Positions 35,715 through 48,095 of a DNA stretch of 64,000 bases are shown here, one piece after another (the first letter of the stretch is position 1; every line of letters begins with the position of its first letter). This DNA is from Pelosinus sp. IPA-1. Its GTDB lineage: Bacteria; Bacillota; Negativicutes; DSM-13327. The DNA lies in assembly GCF_030269905.1 (NCBI RefSeq), contig NZ_BSVC01000009.1:62001-126000 (forward strand), written 5' to 3'. The notes below the pieces were generated by a model. The model had not been told where the DNA came from and did no database searches. It saw only the letters and a program-made list of their open reading frames with translations. Made by a program: the position numbers and the translations under genes.

Positions 35715-36743
35715 TTAAGCAATACTACCTCTTTTTAGTGTTGTTAAACTATCTTCAAGAGTTCCCAAAGAATCTAAAGCTTTGCCTGTACCTAATGCTA
35801 CACAAGAAAGAGGATCTTCCGCTAGATAGGTAGGAATACCGGTTTCTTGCTGAATAAGCTTGTCCAAACCATAAAGCATAGAGCCACCACCAGTCATTAC
35901 AATACCTCTATCCATAATATCAGAGGACAATTCTGGAGGGGTGATTTCTAGCACTGTTTTTACCCTTTGCACAATAAGAGACACAGACTCATATAAGGCA
36001 TCAAAGGTCTCAGCTGAAGTTATTCGCAAGGTTTTAGGTAAACCAGACACTAAATCACGTCCACGAATTTCCATACTCTCATTGCGACCTGTGGCTAATG
36101 CTGTGCCTATATTGACTTTTATTTGTTCCGCTGTACGTTCACCGATCATAACATTATATTCTCGTTTAACATAACGTACTAACGCTTCATCAAACTTGTC
36201 CCCACCGACTCTTAAAGACTCGCTTACCACAATGCCGCCTAAACTAAGAACAGCTACGTCAGTGGTACCGCCACCAATGTCGATTACCATGGAGCCACAA
36301 GGCTCAGAAATATCTAAACCTGCACCAAGAGCTGCTGCCAAAGGTTCTTCAATTAAATAGGTTTTTTTTGCACCTGCTTGTACAGCTGCTTCTAATACTG
36401 CTCGTTTTTCTACTGTAGTAACACCGGAGGGTATACATACCATAATACGTGGTTTAAAAAAAATTTTTCTCGGAACGACCTTTTGAATAAAATGACGCAG
36501 CATAGTCTCCGTCGTATCATAGTCAGCTATGACACCTTCTCTTAATGGGCGAATAGCAATAATATTGCCTGGTGTCCGACCAAGCATACGGCGTGCTTCT
36601 TCACCTACAGCCAATACTGTATTTGTATCACGATCAATCGCCACTACAGATGGCTCGCGAAGTACAATTCCCTTACCTTTTATGTATACCAATACGTTAG
36701 CAGTCCCTAAATCCACTCCAATGTCCATTGACATTCCAAACAT
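35715..36743 (-). CDS. mbl: Actin-like rod-shape protein, MreB/Mbl family
   Basis: A 342-residue bacterial actin that guides sidewall peptidoglycan synthesis. It has phosphate-1 DIGVDLGTANVLVYIKGKGI, phosphate-2 MVIDIGGGTTDVAVLSLGG and the adenosine motif IVMTGGGSMLYG. The ATG at 36743 follows AAGGGG by seven bases. The place between spoIIID and flgF is the place of mbl in Bacillus, so mbl is preferred to mreB. No mreC or mreD is adjacent, in agreement. Confidence 0.9.
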   Translation of the reverse strand: MFGMSMDIGVDLGTANVLVYIKGKGIVLREPSVVAIDRDTNTVLAVGEEARRMLGRTPGNIIAIRPLREGVIADYDTTETMLRHFIQKVVPRKIFFKPRIMVCIPSGVTTVEKRAVLEAAVQAGAKKTYLIEEPLAAALGAGLDISEPCGSMVIDIGGGTTDVAVLSLGGIVVSESLRVGGDKFDEALVRYVKREYNVMIGERTAEQIKVNIGTALATGRNESMEIRGRDLVSGLPKTLRITSAETFDALYESVSLIVQRVKTVLEITPPELSSDIMDRGIVMTGGGSMLYGLDKLIQQETGIPTYLAEDPLSCVALGTGKALDSLGTLEDSLTTLKRGSIA

Positions 36744-36792
36744 GTGCAATCCCCTTCCACTCTACTAATACTTGTCCATATTTTCTTTTTAT

Positions 36793-36843
36793 TTAAACCA
36801 CAAAGACAAAAAATTTACTAATCCCATGCGCCTTTGTGGTTAA
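36793..36843. repeat. Dispersed intergenic palindrome, copy 8 (short)
   Basis: AAACCACAAAGAC faces GCCTTTGTGGTTAA with a loop of about 25 bases. It is the shortest copy, with only the outer stem left. It lies between mbl and spoIIID. Confidence 0.75.
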
Positions 36844-36904
36844 TTAACTGTTCTAAGTAAACAATGTTCACTTGCTTCCATTCTACATTAAAAAAGAAAA
36901 TCCT

Positions 36905-37171
36905 TCATTTTTTGTCACTTTTTCCAGCTTCTTTATATTTTTTGCGAGTTGCCTCCCCACCGCGGATATGGCGCTCTGCTTTATTTTGTTCTAGTATAAC
37001 TCTTACTCGATTTGCCATTTTCTTGTTAACTAAAGGTAAACGTTCTATCATATCTTTATGTACTGTACTTTTACTTACACCAAAAACAATTGCTGATTGC
37101 CGCACTGTATGTTTACTTTCTAAAATGTGCTGACAAATGTCCAATACCCTTTTACGGATATAATCTTTCAT
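36905..37171 (-). CDS. spoIIID: Sporulation transcription factor SpoIIID
   Basis: SpoIIID is a mother-cell DNA-binding protein that activates and represses many genes under sigma-E. The 88-residue protein (about 93 in Bacillus) begins MKDYIRKRVLDICQHILESK, has the helix-turn-helix TVRQSAIVFGVSKSTVHKD and a basic C-terminus. It is one of the clearest markers that this organism makes endospores. It lies upstream of mbl as in Bacillus. Confidence 0.97.
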   Translation of the reverse strand: MKDYIRKRVLDICQHILESKHTVRQSAIVFGVSKSTVHKDMIERLPLVNKKMANRVRVILEQNKAERHIRGGEATRKKYKEAGKSDKK

Positions 37172-37223
37172 ACTTATTCTGCCCCCTCACCTGCTTTGCT
37201 AATATATATGCGGACAAAATAAA

Positions 37224-37245
37224 AAAAAGCACTGCTGTGCTTTTT
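37224..37245 (-). terminator. Intrinsic terminator between the spoIIQ-like gene and spoIIID
   Basis: AAAAAGCAC-TGCT-GTGCTTTTT, with a strong T-run on the minus strand (TTTTTTTTATTTTG). It would stop transcripts from the M23 gene after they cross the antisense strand of the structured element at 37257-37494. Confidence 0.8.
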
Positions 37246-37256
37246 AAAGGTTACTA

Positions 37257-37494
37257 TTTTTATCCGATGACTAAACCGCTCTAAGACTCCTATCTTCATC
37301 TCGTTAACAGTCTGTAATTCCCTGCCCTTGACGGTCAGGGAAACAGGCTGTAAACTCGAAATAAGTTCGCACTAAGGGTCGCCGGACCCAAGGCTCACTT
37401 ATTTAAGTGGGAGTTAAGAGCGGCTAAGTCCCTGGATAAGAATGGCTAAGATTCATATGGAGTTAAAAGTCCATATGAATTAAATTTTCTTTAT
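37257..37494 (+). repeat. Structured two-hairpin element, copy 2, with nested domain in the apical loop
   Basis: The same outer hairpin as copies 1 and 3 (TTTTATCCGATGACTAAACC ... GTCCCTGGATAAG), then GATTCATATGGA..TCCATATGAAT and TTTTCTTTAT. Its apical loop is about 110 bases longer and holds its own stems: CCCTG/CAGGG (37320-37340), AAATAAGT/ACTTATTT (37359-37404) and, inside that, GGGTC-GCCG-GACCC (37376-37389). The right end includes the stop codon of the M23 gene on the other strand. It fills nearly all of the 37172-37490 gap. Confidence 0.8.
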
Positions 37495-38219
37495 TCGTTG
37501 CTTACTACTAACTTAGGGTCGATATATTCATCTGCTTTTTTGATTGCTAAATGCAGGTGATAGTATGGCTCGGCATCAGAATTACCCATCTTCCCAATTT
37601 CTTCACCCGCTTTGATAAAACTTCCTTTGGCGACTTTAGCGTTTGCTAAGGAACCATAATAAACTATATATATATCATTTTTCACGATTACAGTTAAGCC
37701 ACTCGTTTTATCTTGAAAGATATCACTCACCTGACCATCCTGTATGGCAGATACCTTCTGTCCTTGTGCTCCCACTATGTCAATACCCGTATGAAAACGC
37801 CACTCATTATATAAAGGATGCATTTGCCAGCCAAAGTCAGCTTTAATTTGCCCCTTGATTCCATGGAAATCCTTTGACGTAATCATAGGTTCTTGTTTTT
37901 TTGTTATTTCAGGGCTTGTGACAGTAACCGTTTGAGAAATCTCTTTACTTTTTTCATCGATTACTGCCGTACTTGGGATAATTACAACTTGCTGCTTTAC
38001 TTCTTGCAGTGGACCTGCCATTATTTCTTGCCGCTTACTTTGTAATCCCATTAATACACCTACCATCAACACAAGAGCGAGTGCCAATAAACCAACTCCA
38101 GTATATAAGCTTTTAAAAGAAATTTTTTTTGAAGAAAACCTTGGTTTTGGCAATGCAGTATTGATTCTTTTTAAATAAAATGCTATAGAGGACAAGGTAT
38201 CAAACTTCAATTTGGACAT
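37491..38219 (-). CDS. M23/LytM-domain membrane protein, SpoIIQ-like
   Basis: A 242-residue protein with one membrane helix (about 35-58), a spacer, and a C-terminal LytM domain (about 130-235). The zinc-site residues are present: HTGID (H-x3-D) and YHLHLAI (H-x-H). Bacillus SpoIIQ has lost one ligand and is inactive, whereas clostridial SpoIIQ keeps them; this one looks like the active type. The position between spoIID and spoIIID is that of spoIIQ. In the forespore SpoIIQ pairs with SpoIIIAH. The role is assigned mainly on order and architecture. Confidence 0.8.
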   Translation of the reverse strand: MSKLKFDTLSSIAFYLKRINTALPKPRFSSKKISFKSLYTGVGLLALALVLMVGVLMGLQSKRQEIMAGPLQEVKQQVVIIPSTAVIDEKSKEISQTVTVTSPEITKKQEPMITSKDFHGIKGQIKADFGWQMHPLYNEWRFHTGIDIVGAQGQKVSAIQDGQVSDIFQDKTSGLTVIVKNDIYIVYYGSLANAKVAKGSFIKAGEEIGKMGNSDAEPYYHLHLAIKKADEYIDPKLVVSNE

Positions 38220-38284
38220 ACTATCACCTCGTACTAAGTATGTCCTTTCTAGGATATTTTTAAACAGCCTCTAGCTATAATTAT

Positions 38285-38520
38285 AATAAAAACGCTACGC
38301 GTCCTTTTAAAAGATAGACGTTTTGAACCACAAAGACACAAAGCCGCTTACGCGGACACGGAGAGCACAAAGGGGTAGAATAAAAATGTCTCTATGTTCT
38401 TTGTGCATCTTTGTGTTCTCTGTGTTTAACGTATTCTTTTGTGTGCTGCATCGCAGCATTGTGTCTTTGTGGTTCAATCTTTTTAACTAGGAACTTATAC
38501 TTTCTGATTCCGTAAGAAAA
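38285..38520. repeat. Composite dispersed palindrome, copy 9, with both flanking modules
   Basis: The left module ATAAAAACGCTACGCGTCC precedes the palindrome TTGAACCACAAAGACACAAA ... TTGTGTCTTTGTGGTTCAA; the right module is CTTATACTTTCTGATTCCG with TAAGAAAA. The left arm carries a mini-hairpin CCGC-TTAC-GCGG (38344-38355), the right arm another, TGCTGC-ATC-GCAGCA (38444-38458). It fills most of the 38220-38535 gap; nothing coding is seen there. Confidence 0.88.
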
Positions 38521-38544
38521 AAGCCTCCTATTAATCTAGGAAGC
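38519..38544 (-). terminator. Intrinsic terminator at the end of spoIID
   Basis: On the minus strand, GCTTCCTA pairs with TAGGAGGC (one G-T) and leads into TTTTTTCTTAC. The spoIID stop codon lies inside the hairpin. Confidence 0.75.
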
Positions 38545-39528
38545 ATAAATATTTTTAAGAGCTACTCCCGTATAGTATTGAGTAATAATTTGACGAAAAT
38601 CATGACCCTCTTTCGCCATACCGTTAGCCCCATATTGGCATAAACCTACACCGTGACCGTAGCCAATTGTATTAAAAACCATTTTTCCATCTTCAATTGC
38701 TACGTTAAAGTTGTTAGAACGCAAATCCATTTTTTCACGAATCTCAGCACCTGATAAAATTTTACTGCCAATACGTATCTGGCCTACCCTGCCTGATTCT
38801 GTTGTACTGACAATCTGCGCTGGTCCGGTACCGCCATTTTGCATGGCTGCTACTACTTGGGTTTCCGGCCCTAGTATTTGCTCTACTTGTGCTAACGTAA
38901 ATTCTTTCTTGTCATGATAGCGGGGTGATTTTTGATCCCAGTTGCAAGGCACACTAATTAAATAGGGATAATCAAACCCCCATACTTCTTTGGCACTGGC
39001 TGTCCGTTCCCCACTCGTCGAATGAAATACTGCCTGAATAAGTTCTCCGTTATAAGTCGCTACTTGGCCCCTTGTTTCCTCCACTGCTCGGCTGATCTTA
39101 CTCCAATAACGATCATAATTCGTACCCCAGCGTTCTTTTAATTTTATTTCATTTTGCCAAGCTTGACTTTGCTTAAAATCAGTACTTACGTCTGCACCAG
39201 GTTGTTCTGCAATTCCACTACCACCAAATGCGACCATGCTTTTAACCGCGTAGGTCCTCGCAGCAACTGCCTGGGCTTTCAATGCCTCCAACTCAAACTC
39301 TGCAGGCATTTCTGCCGCTACAACCCCTTTAATATATTCTTCAAGATTCATTTCAACAATTTTATTCTGCTCGTGAAGATATACTCTTATTAATATATGT
39401 TCTCCTTTCGCTACGTTCTCACTCCTATCTGAACTTGGTTCTCTATTGAAGCTGCCCACTACCAGAGCCGGAACAATAATAACCAGCACCAATACTAATA
39501 ATACAGCGCATGCTATTATTTTCTTCAC
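38536..39528 (-). CDS. spoIID: Stage II sporulation protein SpoIID (peptidoglycan lytic transglycosylase)
   Basis: SpoIID cleaves peptidoglycan glycan strands during engulfment, together with SpoIIM and SpoIIP. The 330-residue protein has an N-terminal anchor (ACAVLLVLVLVIIVPALVVG), the family core MNLEEYIKGVVAAEMPAEFE with LKAQAVAARTYAVK, and a C-terminal YGHGVGLCQYGANGMAKEG. It starts at a GTG (39528) after GGGGAGGGG. It lies between murA and the spoIIQ-like gene, as in Bacillus. Confidence 0.96.
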   Translation of the reverse strand: MKKIIACAVLLVLVLVIIVPALVVGSFNREPSSDRSENVAKGEHILIRVYLHEQNKIVEMNLEEYIKGVVAAEMPAEFELEALKAQAVAARTYAVKSMVAFGGSGIAEQPGADVSTDFKQSQAWQNEIKLKERWGTNYDRYWSKISRAVEETRGQVATYNGELIQAVFHSTSGERTASAKEVWGFDYPYLISVPCNWDQKSPRYHDKKEFTLAQVEQILGPETQVVAAMQNGGTGPAQIVSTTESGRVGQIRIGSKILSGAEIREKMDLRSNNFNVAIEDGKMVFNTIGYGHGVGLCQYGANGMAKEGHDFRQIITQYYTGVALKNIYAS

Positions 39529-39640
39529 ACTTGCCCCTCCCCTTGCTCTACATAACCACTACATTCTATGCCAAGCTTTGGGTAAGTATGACCGGGAAAG
39601 AGGATTAAGGAAAAGATACATTTTTTGCAAACAAAAAGCG

Positions 39641-39882
39641 CCTTGAGCCGCGAAGATATGAAGATTGTGAAGAATTGAAAATATAGTTAATAAAAACACT
39701 ACGCGTCCTTTTTGAACCACAAAGACACAAAGAGCACAAAGAAAACATTAAATACGGAGGGCGTAAAGGATTTGAACCGCAGAGGCGCAGAGGAAACAGA
39801 GAATGGAAGCTTTCTTATGGCAAACCATATTATAAATGCTACTCTGCGCCCTCTGTGGTGCTCTGTGTTCTCTGTGGTTCAA
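39641..39882. repeat. Dispersed palindrome cluster, copies 10a-10c (three pieces joined)
   Basis: Three pieces follow one another: a GCGAAG-type left arm (39643-39675), the left module ATAAAAACACTACGCGTCC with an ACCACAAAGACACAAAG arm (39690-39742), and a CGCAGAG-type palindrome (39770-39882) whose arms TTGAACCGCAGAGGCGCAGA and TTCTCTGTGGTTCAA pair. This looks like repeats inserted into or next to one another. It fills most of the 39529-39942 gap; no gene is seen there. Confidence 0.8.
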
Positions 39883-39905
39883 CGTTTACTTTACCAAAGC
39901 AGTAA

Positions 39906-39938
39906 AAAAACTGGCAAGATAGATATCTCACCAGTTTC
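39906..39938 (-). terminator. Intrinsic terminator after murA
   Basis: AAACTGG and CCAGTTT pair, with an inner AGATA/TATCT step, and the minus strand exits through TTTTTTT. It lies five bases after the murA stop. Confidence 0.85.
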
Positions 39939-39942
39939 TCAT

Positions 39943-41220
39943 TTACTTTTTACATTCATTTGTACCGACACGTTTGATGTCTGCACCGACCCCACATAAT
40001 TTAGCTACTAATCCATCATAACCTCGGTCAATGTGATGAAGATAACCTACTTCAGTTTCTCCCTCAGCAACGAGGCCAGCTAACACGAGGGCAGCTCCTG
40101 CTCTAAGATCCGTGGCTTTTACGGGACAGCCTGTTAACGTAGGAGTTCCTTCTACTACAGCACTACGGCCATCAATTTTTATATTGGCTCCCATACGTTT
40201 TAATTCATCTACATGCATAAAACGATTTTCAAATACAGTCTCACTTATCACACTGGTTCCATGAGATATGGTAGTCATCGCCATAAATTGCGCTTGCATA
40301 TCTGTTGGGAATCCAGGATAAGGCAACGTCTTAATATCTACAGCTCGCAAATTACCATCACTTTTGACACGTATACCATTCGTATCTTCTTCAATGGTAA
40401 CGCCAGCTTCTTTTAATTTTGCAATGACAGGTTTTAAATGTTCTGGCAAGGCATTTTCAACATATAAATCGCCACCCGCCATCGCGGCTGCTACCATATA
40501 AGTACCAGCTTCGATGCGATCGGGAATAACCTCATAGGTTTTACCAGTTAATTCAGGGACTCCGTCAATTTTAATTAGATTCGTACCAGCACCACGAATG
40601 CGTGCACCCATGGTATTAAGATAATTGGCTAAATCAACAATTTCCGGCTCATGAGCTGGATTTTCTAAAATAGTCTGACCTTTTGCCATACTGGCTGCCA
40701 TCATAATATTTTCTGTAGCACCTACACTAGGAAAATCTAAATAAATTCTAGCACCAGTCAATCCATTCGGTGCAGTTGCTTCAATATATCCATGTCCAAT
40801 ATCAATCTTCGCACCTAGGGCCTCGAAGCCTTTTAAATGCAAATCAATTGGGCGAGTTCCTATCGCGCAGCCACCCGGTAAAGATATTTTGGAGTGACCA
40901 TAACGAGCCAATAATGGCCCCATAATTAAAAAAGAAGCACGCATTTTACGGACCAACTCATAAGGCGCTTCACAACTACCAATCACCGTACTATCAACGA
41001 GCATGGTCTGTTCTTCTTTATTATATTGTACCTCAACGCCTAGATGCTTAAGCACTTGGCTAAACGTACGCACATCTTCTAAATCAGGTATCCCTTCTAA
41101 TGTGCTCGGGGATGTCCCGAGCAAAGTTGCTGCAATAAGTGGCAGCACTGCGTTTTTTGCCCCACTAATTTTAATTGTTCCATATAATTTGTTACCACCG
41201 CGGATAACTAATCTCTCCAT
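39943..41220 (-). CDS. murA: UDP-N-acetylglucosamine 1-carboxyvinyltransferase MurA
   Basis: MurA transfers enolpyruvate from PEP to UDP-GlcNAc, the first committed step of peptidoglycan synthesis, and is the fosfomycin target. The 425-residue protein has [18 protein letters not shown], the catalytic-Cys loop [18 protein letters not shown] (fosfomycin-sensitive Cys form) and [20 protein letters not shown] lies ten bases before the ATG. As in Bacillus (murAA) it lies between the atp operon side and spoIID. Confidence 0.97.
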   Translation of the reverse strand: MERLVIRGGNKLYGTIKISGAKNAVLPLIAATLLGTSPSTLEGIPDLEDVRTFSQVLKHLGVEVQYNKEEQTMLVDSTVIGSCEAPYELVRKMRASFLIMGPLLARYGHSKISLPGGCAIGTRPIDLHLKGFEALGAKIDIGHGYIEATAPNGLTGARIYLDFPSVGATENIMMAASMAKGQTILENPAHEPEIVDLANYLNTMGARIRGAGTNLIKIDGVPELTGKTYEVIPDRIEAGTYMVAAAMAGGDLYVENALPEHLKPVIAKLKEAGVTIEEDTNGIRVKSDGNLRAVDIKTLPYPGFPTDMQAQFMAMTTISHGTSVISETVFENRFMHVDELKRMGANIKIDGRSAVVEGTPTLTGCPVKATDLRAGAALVLAGLVAEGETEVGYLHHIDRGYDGLVAKLCGVGADIKRVGTNECKK

Positions 41221-41283
41221 AAGGTCATATCCTCCCGCAAACTCTACTAATATATTTAAAAGGAATGAGTGCTATTTTATTAA

Positions 41284-42045
41284 TTAATATTCTTTCGTAA
41301 TAATTGGTGATCCAATGATGACGTAAGTACGATTGTCATATTGACTGTAGCGTGTTGCTATATTTATATTCACCTTTTTGTCACCTACTTGCAGCCACTC
41401 TCCAGCAATTGAGGAAAATCCTGTATAACTAAGGAAGTTTTCAACTTTCAGTTTGTCAATAATAACTCCGTCTATTGCCATAAAGGCTTTTTCTAATACT
41501 CTTTGTTGTTCTCCATCCACTAGTTTACCATCAAGCCATCCAATCAAGCAAGTATTAATCTTGGGTGAGACACCATTTTTTTTTATACTGTCACTAATTT
41601 TTCTTTGTAACTGCTGGATAGAAGTATTTTCATTCACTATGGATTCCATATTCACCACTAAATAAGTTTCCATTTGAGAGCTATCTCCCTGTTTGGGAAC
41701 CACCTGCGCCGCAACAAAAGTGTGCCACTTCGGCCTTATTGCTTCCGCTTGTACTGTACGATGAGTGCCCCTTTGCTGCTGAGTCAATTGATAATCTTCA
41801 GCATTCACGCCGAGCTGTTCCATTATCTTTTCTACCATCTCTTGCAGCTGATTATCATTCATCTTTTCATCAGGCAGCTTTACCCAAGCATTTATACTAT
41901 ATTCGTTTACATGTGCACCAGTTGCTTCCATAGCTTGGCTTAAAGGTTCTTCAGGAGTAGCAGCAGGTAATTCCTTCACCATAGCAAGGGATAAAAGTAA
42001 TAAGATTGCTAGGGTCATTGATAATCTTGTCCGAAATTTAACCAT
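41284..42045 (-). CDS. YwmB/TATA-box-binding-like secreted protein
   Basis: A 253-residue protein with a signal or anchor segment (SMTLAILLLLSLAMVKELPAA) and a body of two similar alpha/beta halves that resembles Bacillus YwmB, whose fold resembles TATA-binding protein but which has no known role in transcription. The start at 42045 is chosen because GGGTGG lies just ahead; a longer reading from 42183 runs into the upstream repeat. The position between the atp operon and murA is the same as ywmB. The function is unknown. Confidence 0.75.
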   Translation of the reverse strand: MVKFRTRLSMTLAILLLLSLAMVKELPAATPEEPLSQAMEATGAHVNEYSINAWVKLPDEKMNDNQLQEMVEKIMEQLGVNAEDYQLTQQQRGTHRTVQAEAIRPKWHTFVAAQVVPKQGDSSQMETYLVVNMESIVNENTSIQQLQRKISDSIKKNGVSPKINTCLIGWLDGKLVDGEQQRVLEKAFMAIDGVIIDKLKVENFLSYTGFSSIAGEWLQVGDKKVNINIATRYSQYDNRTYVIIGSPIITKEY

Positions 42046-42141
42046 TCTCTCCACCCTTTTTAATAAATAATTCTTTATATATAAATTACTCTGTATGCCT
42101 ATTCTTGCCACTTGTTGAAGGAGATATACAAATCTTGTGAA

Positions 42142-42306
42142 CATAAAAATGCTACGCTTCCTTTTTGAACCACAAAGACACAAAGGTCACAAAGGGGTTC
42201 TATCCATTTCATTCCCATCTTCTTTGTGTGCCGCGATAGCGGCATTGTGTCTTTGTGGTTCAATCTTTTTAACTAGAAACTTATAAATTCTGATTCCGTA
42301 AGAAAA
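42142..42306. repeat. Composite dispersed palindrome, copy 11, with both flanking modules
   Basis: The left module ATAAAAATGCTACGCTTCC, then TTGAACCACAAAGACACAAA ... TTGTGTCTTTGTGGTTCAA, then the right module CTTATAAATTCTGATTCCG. The right arm holds a mini-hairpin GCCGC-GATA-GCGGC (42230-42243). It is closely similar in layout to the copy at 38285-38520, about 3.9 kb away, and fills the gap between ywmB and atpC with two terminators. Confidence 0.88.
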
Positions 42307-42330
42307 GACTTGGCGTACACCAAGTCTTAC
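42305..42330 (-). terminator. Second terminator after the atp operon
   Basis: AAGACTTGG and CCAAGTCTT pair exactly with a six-base loop; the minus strand continues TTTTCTTAC. It touches the right module of the composite repeat. Confidence 0.75.
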
Positions 42331-42351
42331 TAAATTTTTGATTTTAAAACA

Positions 42352-42383
42352 AAAACAGGCTAAGCATAAGCTCAGCCTGTTTT
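42352..42383 (-). terminator. Main intrinsic terminator of the atp operon
   Basis: AAAACAGGCT and AGCCTGTTTT pair exactly, with a partly paired inner loop, and the minus strand exits through TTTTTGTTTT. It lies seven bases after the atpC stop. Confidence 0.88.
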
Positions 42384-42389
42384 CAGCTA

Positions 42390-42797
42390 TTATTCTTTAT
42401 GTTCTTTGACTCGTAGACGGACCAAAGCACGTTTGAGAGCAATCTCGGCTCTTATCAAATCGATACCCGGACTTGCTGTACGCAAGCGACTTTCCGCACG
42501 TTCTTTTGCTGCTGCAGCCCTTTCCACGTCGATTTCATCAGGTAATTCGGCACAATTTGCCAAGACAGTAATTTTCTCAGGCTGCACTTCAATAAAACCA
42601 CCGCACATGGAAATTTGCAGCTCACCATTCTCGGTAATTACTCGAAGGGGCCAAATTTCCAAGGCAGCAATAAGTGCGGCATGTCCTGGAAGAATACCAA
42701 TATCCCCAGATGTCGTCCTGGCGATCACCATGGTAACATCCTCAGAATAAGCCATTTTCTCTGGGGTAACAATATCCAGCCTAATTGTTTTAGCCAT
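42390..42797 (-). CDS. atpC: ATP synthase F1 epsilon subunit
   Basis: Epsilon is part of the central stalk and can inhibit ATP hydrolysis. The 135-residue protein has the N-terminal beta sandwich (LDIVTPEKMAYSEDVTMV, DIGILPGHAALIAAL) and a C-terminal helical hairpin (AAAAKERAESRLRTA). Its ribosome-binding site AAAGGGG overlaps the end of atpD, so the two are coupled. It is the last gene of the operon. Confidence 0.96.
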   Translation of the reverse strand: MAKTIRLDIVTPEKMAYSEDVTMVIARTTSGDIGILPGHAALIAALEIWPLRVITENGELQISMCGGFIEVQPEKITVLANCAELPDEIDVERAAAAKERAESRLRTASPGIDLIRAEIALKRALVRLRVKEHKE

Positions 42798-42800
42798 TTA

Positions 42801-45082
<2,282 letters not shown>

Positions 45083-45087
45083 TTACA

Positions 45088-47176
<2,089 letters not shown>

Positions 47177-47183
<7 letters not shown>

Positions 47184-47689
47184 GGCAAGCCACCTATCTT
47201 CTTATCATCAAGTTTATCAATGAAATCAGCCACGATGGCAGCATTAGCTTCGCTATCCATTTTTTCTTTCATAATCTTCGTAGCCGCGGCCATTGATAAA
47301 GCAACAACTTCACCTTTTAGCTGAGCTAATGCCAATTCCCGTTCACGAGCAACTTCTTCTTGCACACTTTTCAGTATACGAGCACTTTCTGCACGTGCCG
47401 CTTTTAAAATCTCTTCCTTATTCTCTTCTGCCAATTTCTCGGCTTTCTCTACTATTGCCTGCGCCTGTGCACGAACTTCTACCAACTGTTGTTTATATTC
47501 TAACTTCAGTTGCTCTGCTTCGCGCCTCTCCCGTTCTGCTGAATCTATACTGTCGGCAATTTTTTGCTGACGATCTTCTAGGCCTTGCATCAAGGGCTTA
47601 TAAGCAAATTTAGCAAGAATAGCAACTAAAATAAGAAAGTTTACAATTTGTGCTAATAGCGTCCCATTTAATTCAACCAATGAAAGCAC
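47177..47689 (-). CDS. atpF: ATP synthase Fo b subunit
   Basis: Subunit b is the membrane-anchored peripheral stalk. The 170-residue protein has one N-terminal helix in the membrane (LNGTLLAQIVNFLILVAILA), the conserved FAYKPLMQGLEDRQQKIADS, then a long charged coiled coil. Its coding end overlaps atpH. A stem-loop at 47716-47738 separates it from atpE. Confidence 0.95.
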
Positions 47690-47715
47690 CTCCTTATCAA
47701 ACGGTATCAGGAGAC

Positions 47716-47738
47716 ACTGGCATCATTTCCATGCCAGT
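47716..47738 (-). other. Stem-loop between atpE and atpF
   Basis: ACTGGCAT and ATGCCAGT pair exactly across a seven-base loop, with no T-tract. Located just after atpE, it could guard the 3' end of a processed atpE message and so raise c-subunit output; that is inference. Confidence 0.5.
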
Positions 47739-47758
47739 AACCTTATATTTTTTAAACC

Positions 47759-48043
<285 letters not shown>

Positions 48044-48095
48044 TTACCATTTCAACTATTTCTTACCATTCTAATTACATGTGTTTAGTCTAAGG

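Noticed and set aside
38285..42306. CRISPR-like array
   Set aside because: The repeats are palindromes scattered between genes, with no regular short spacers and no cas genes.
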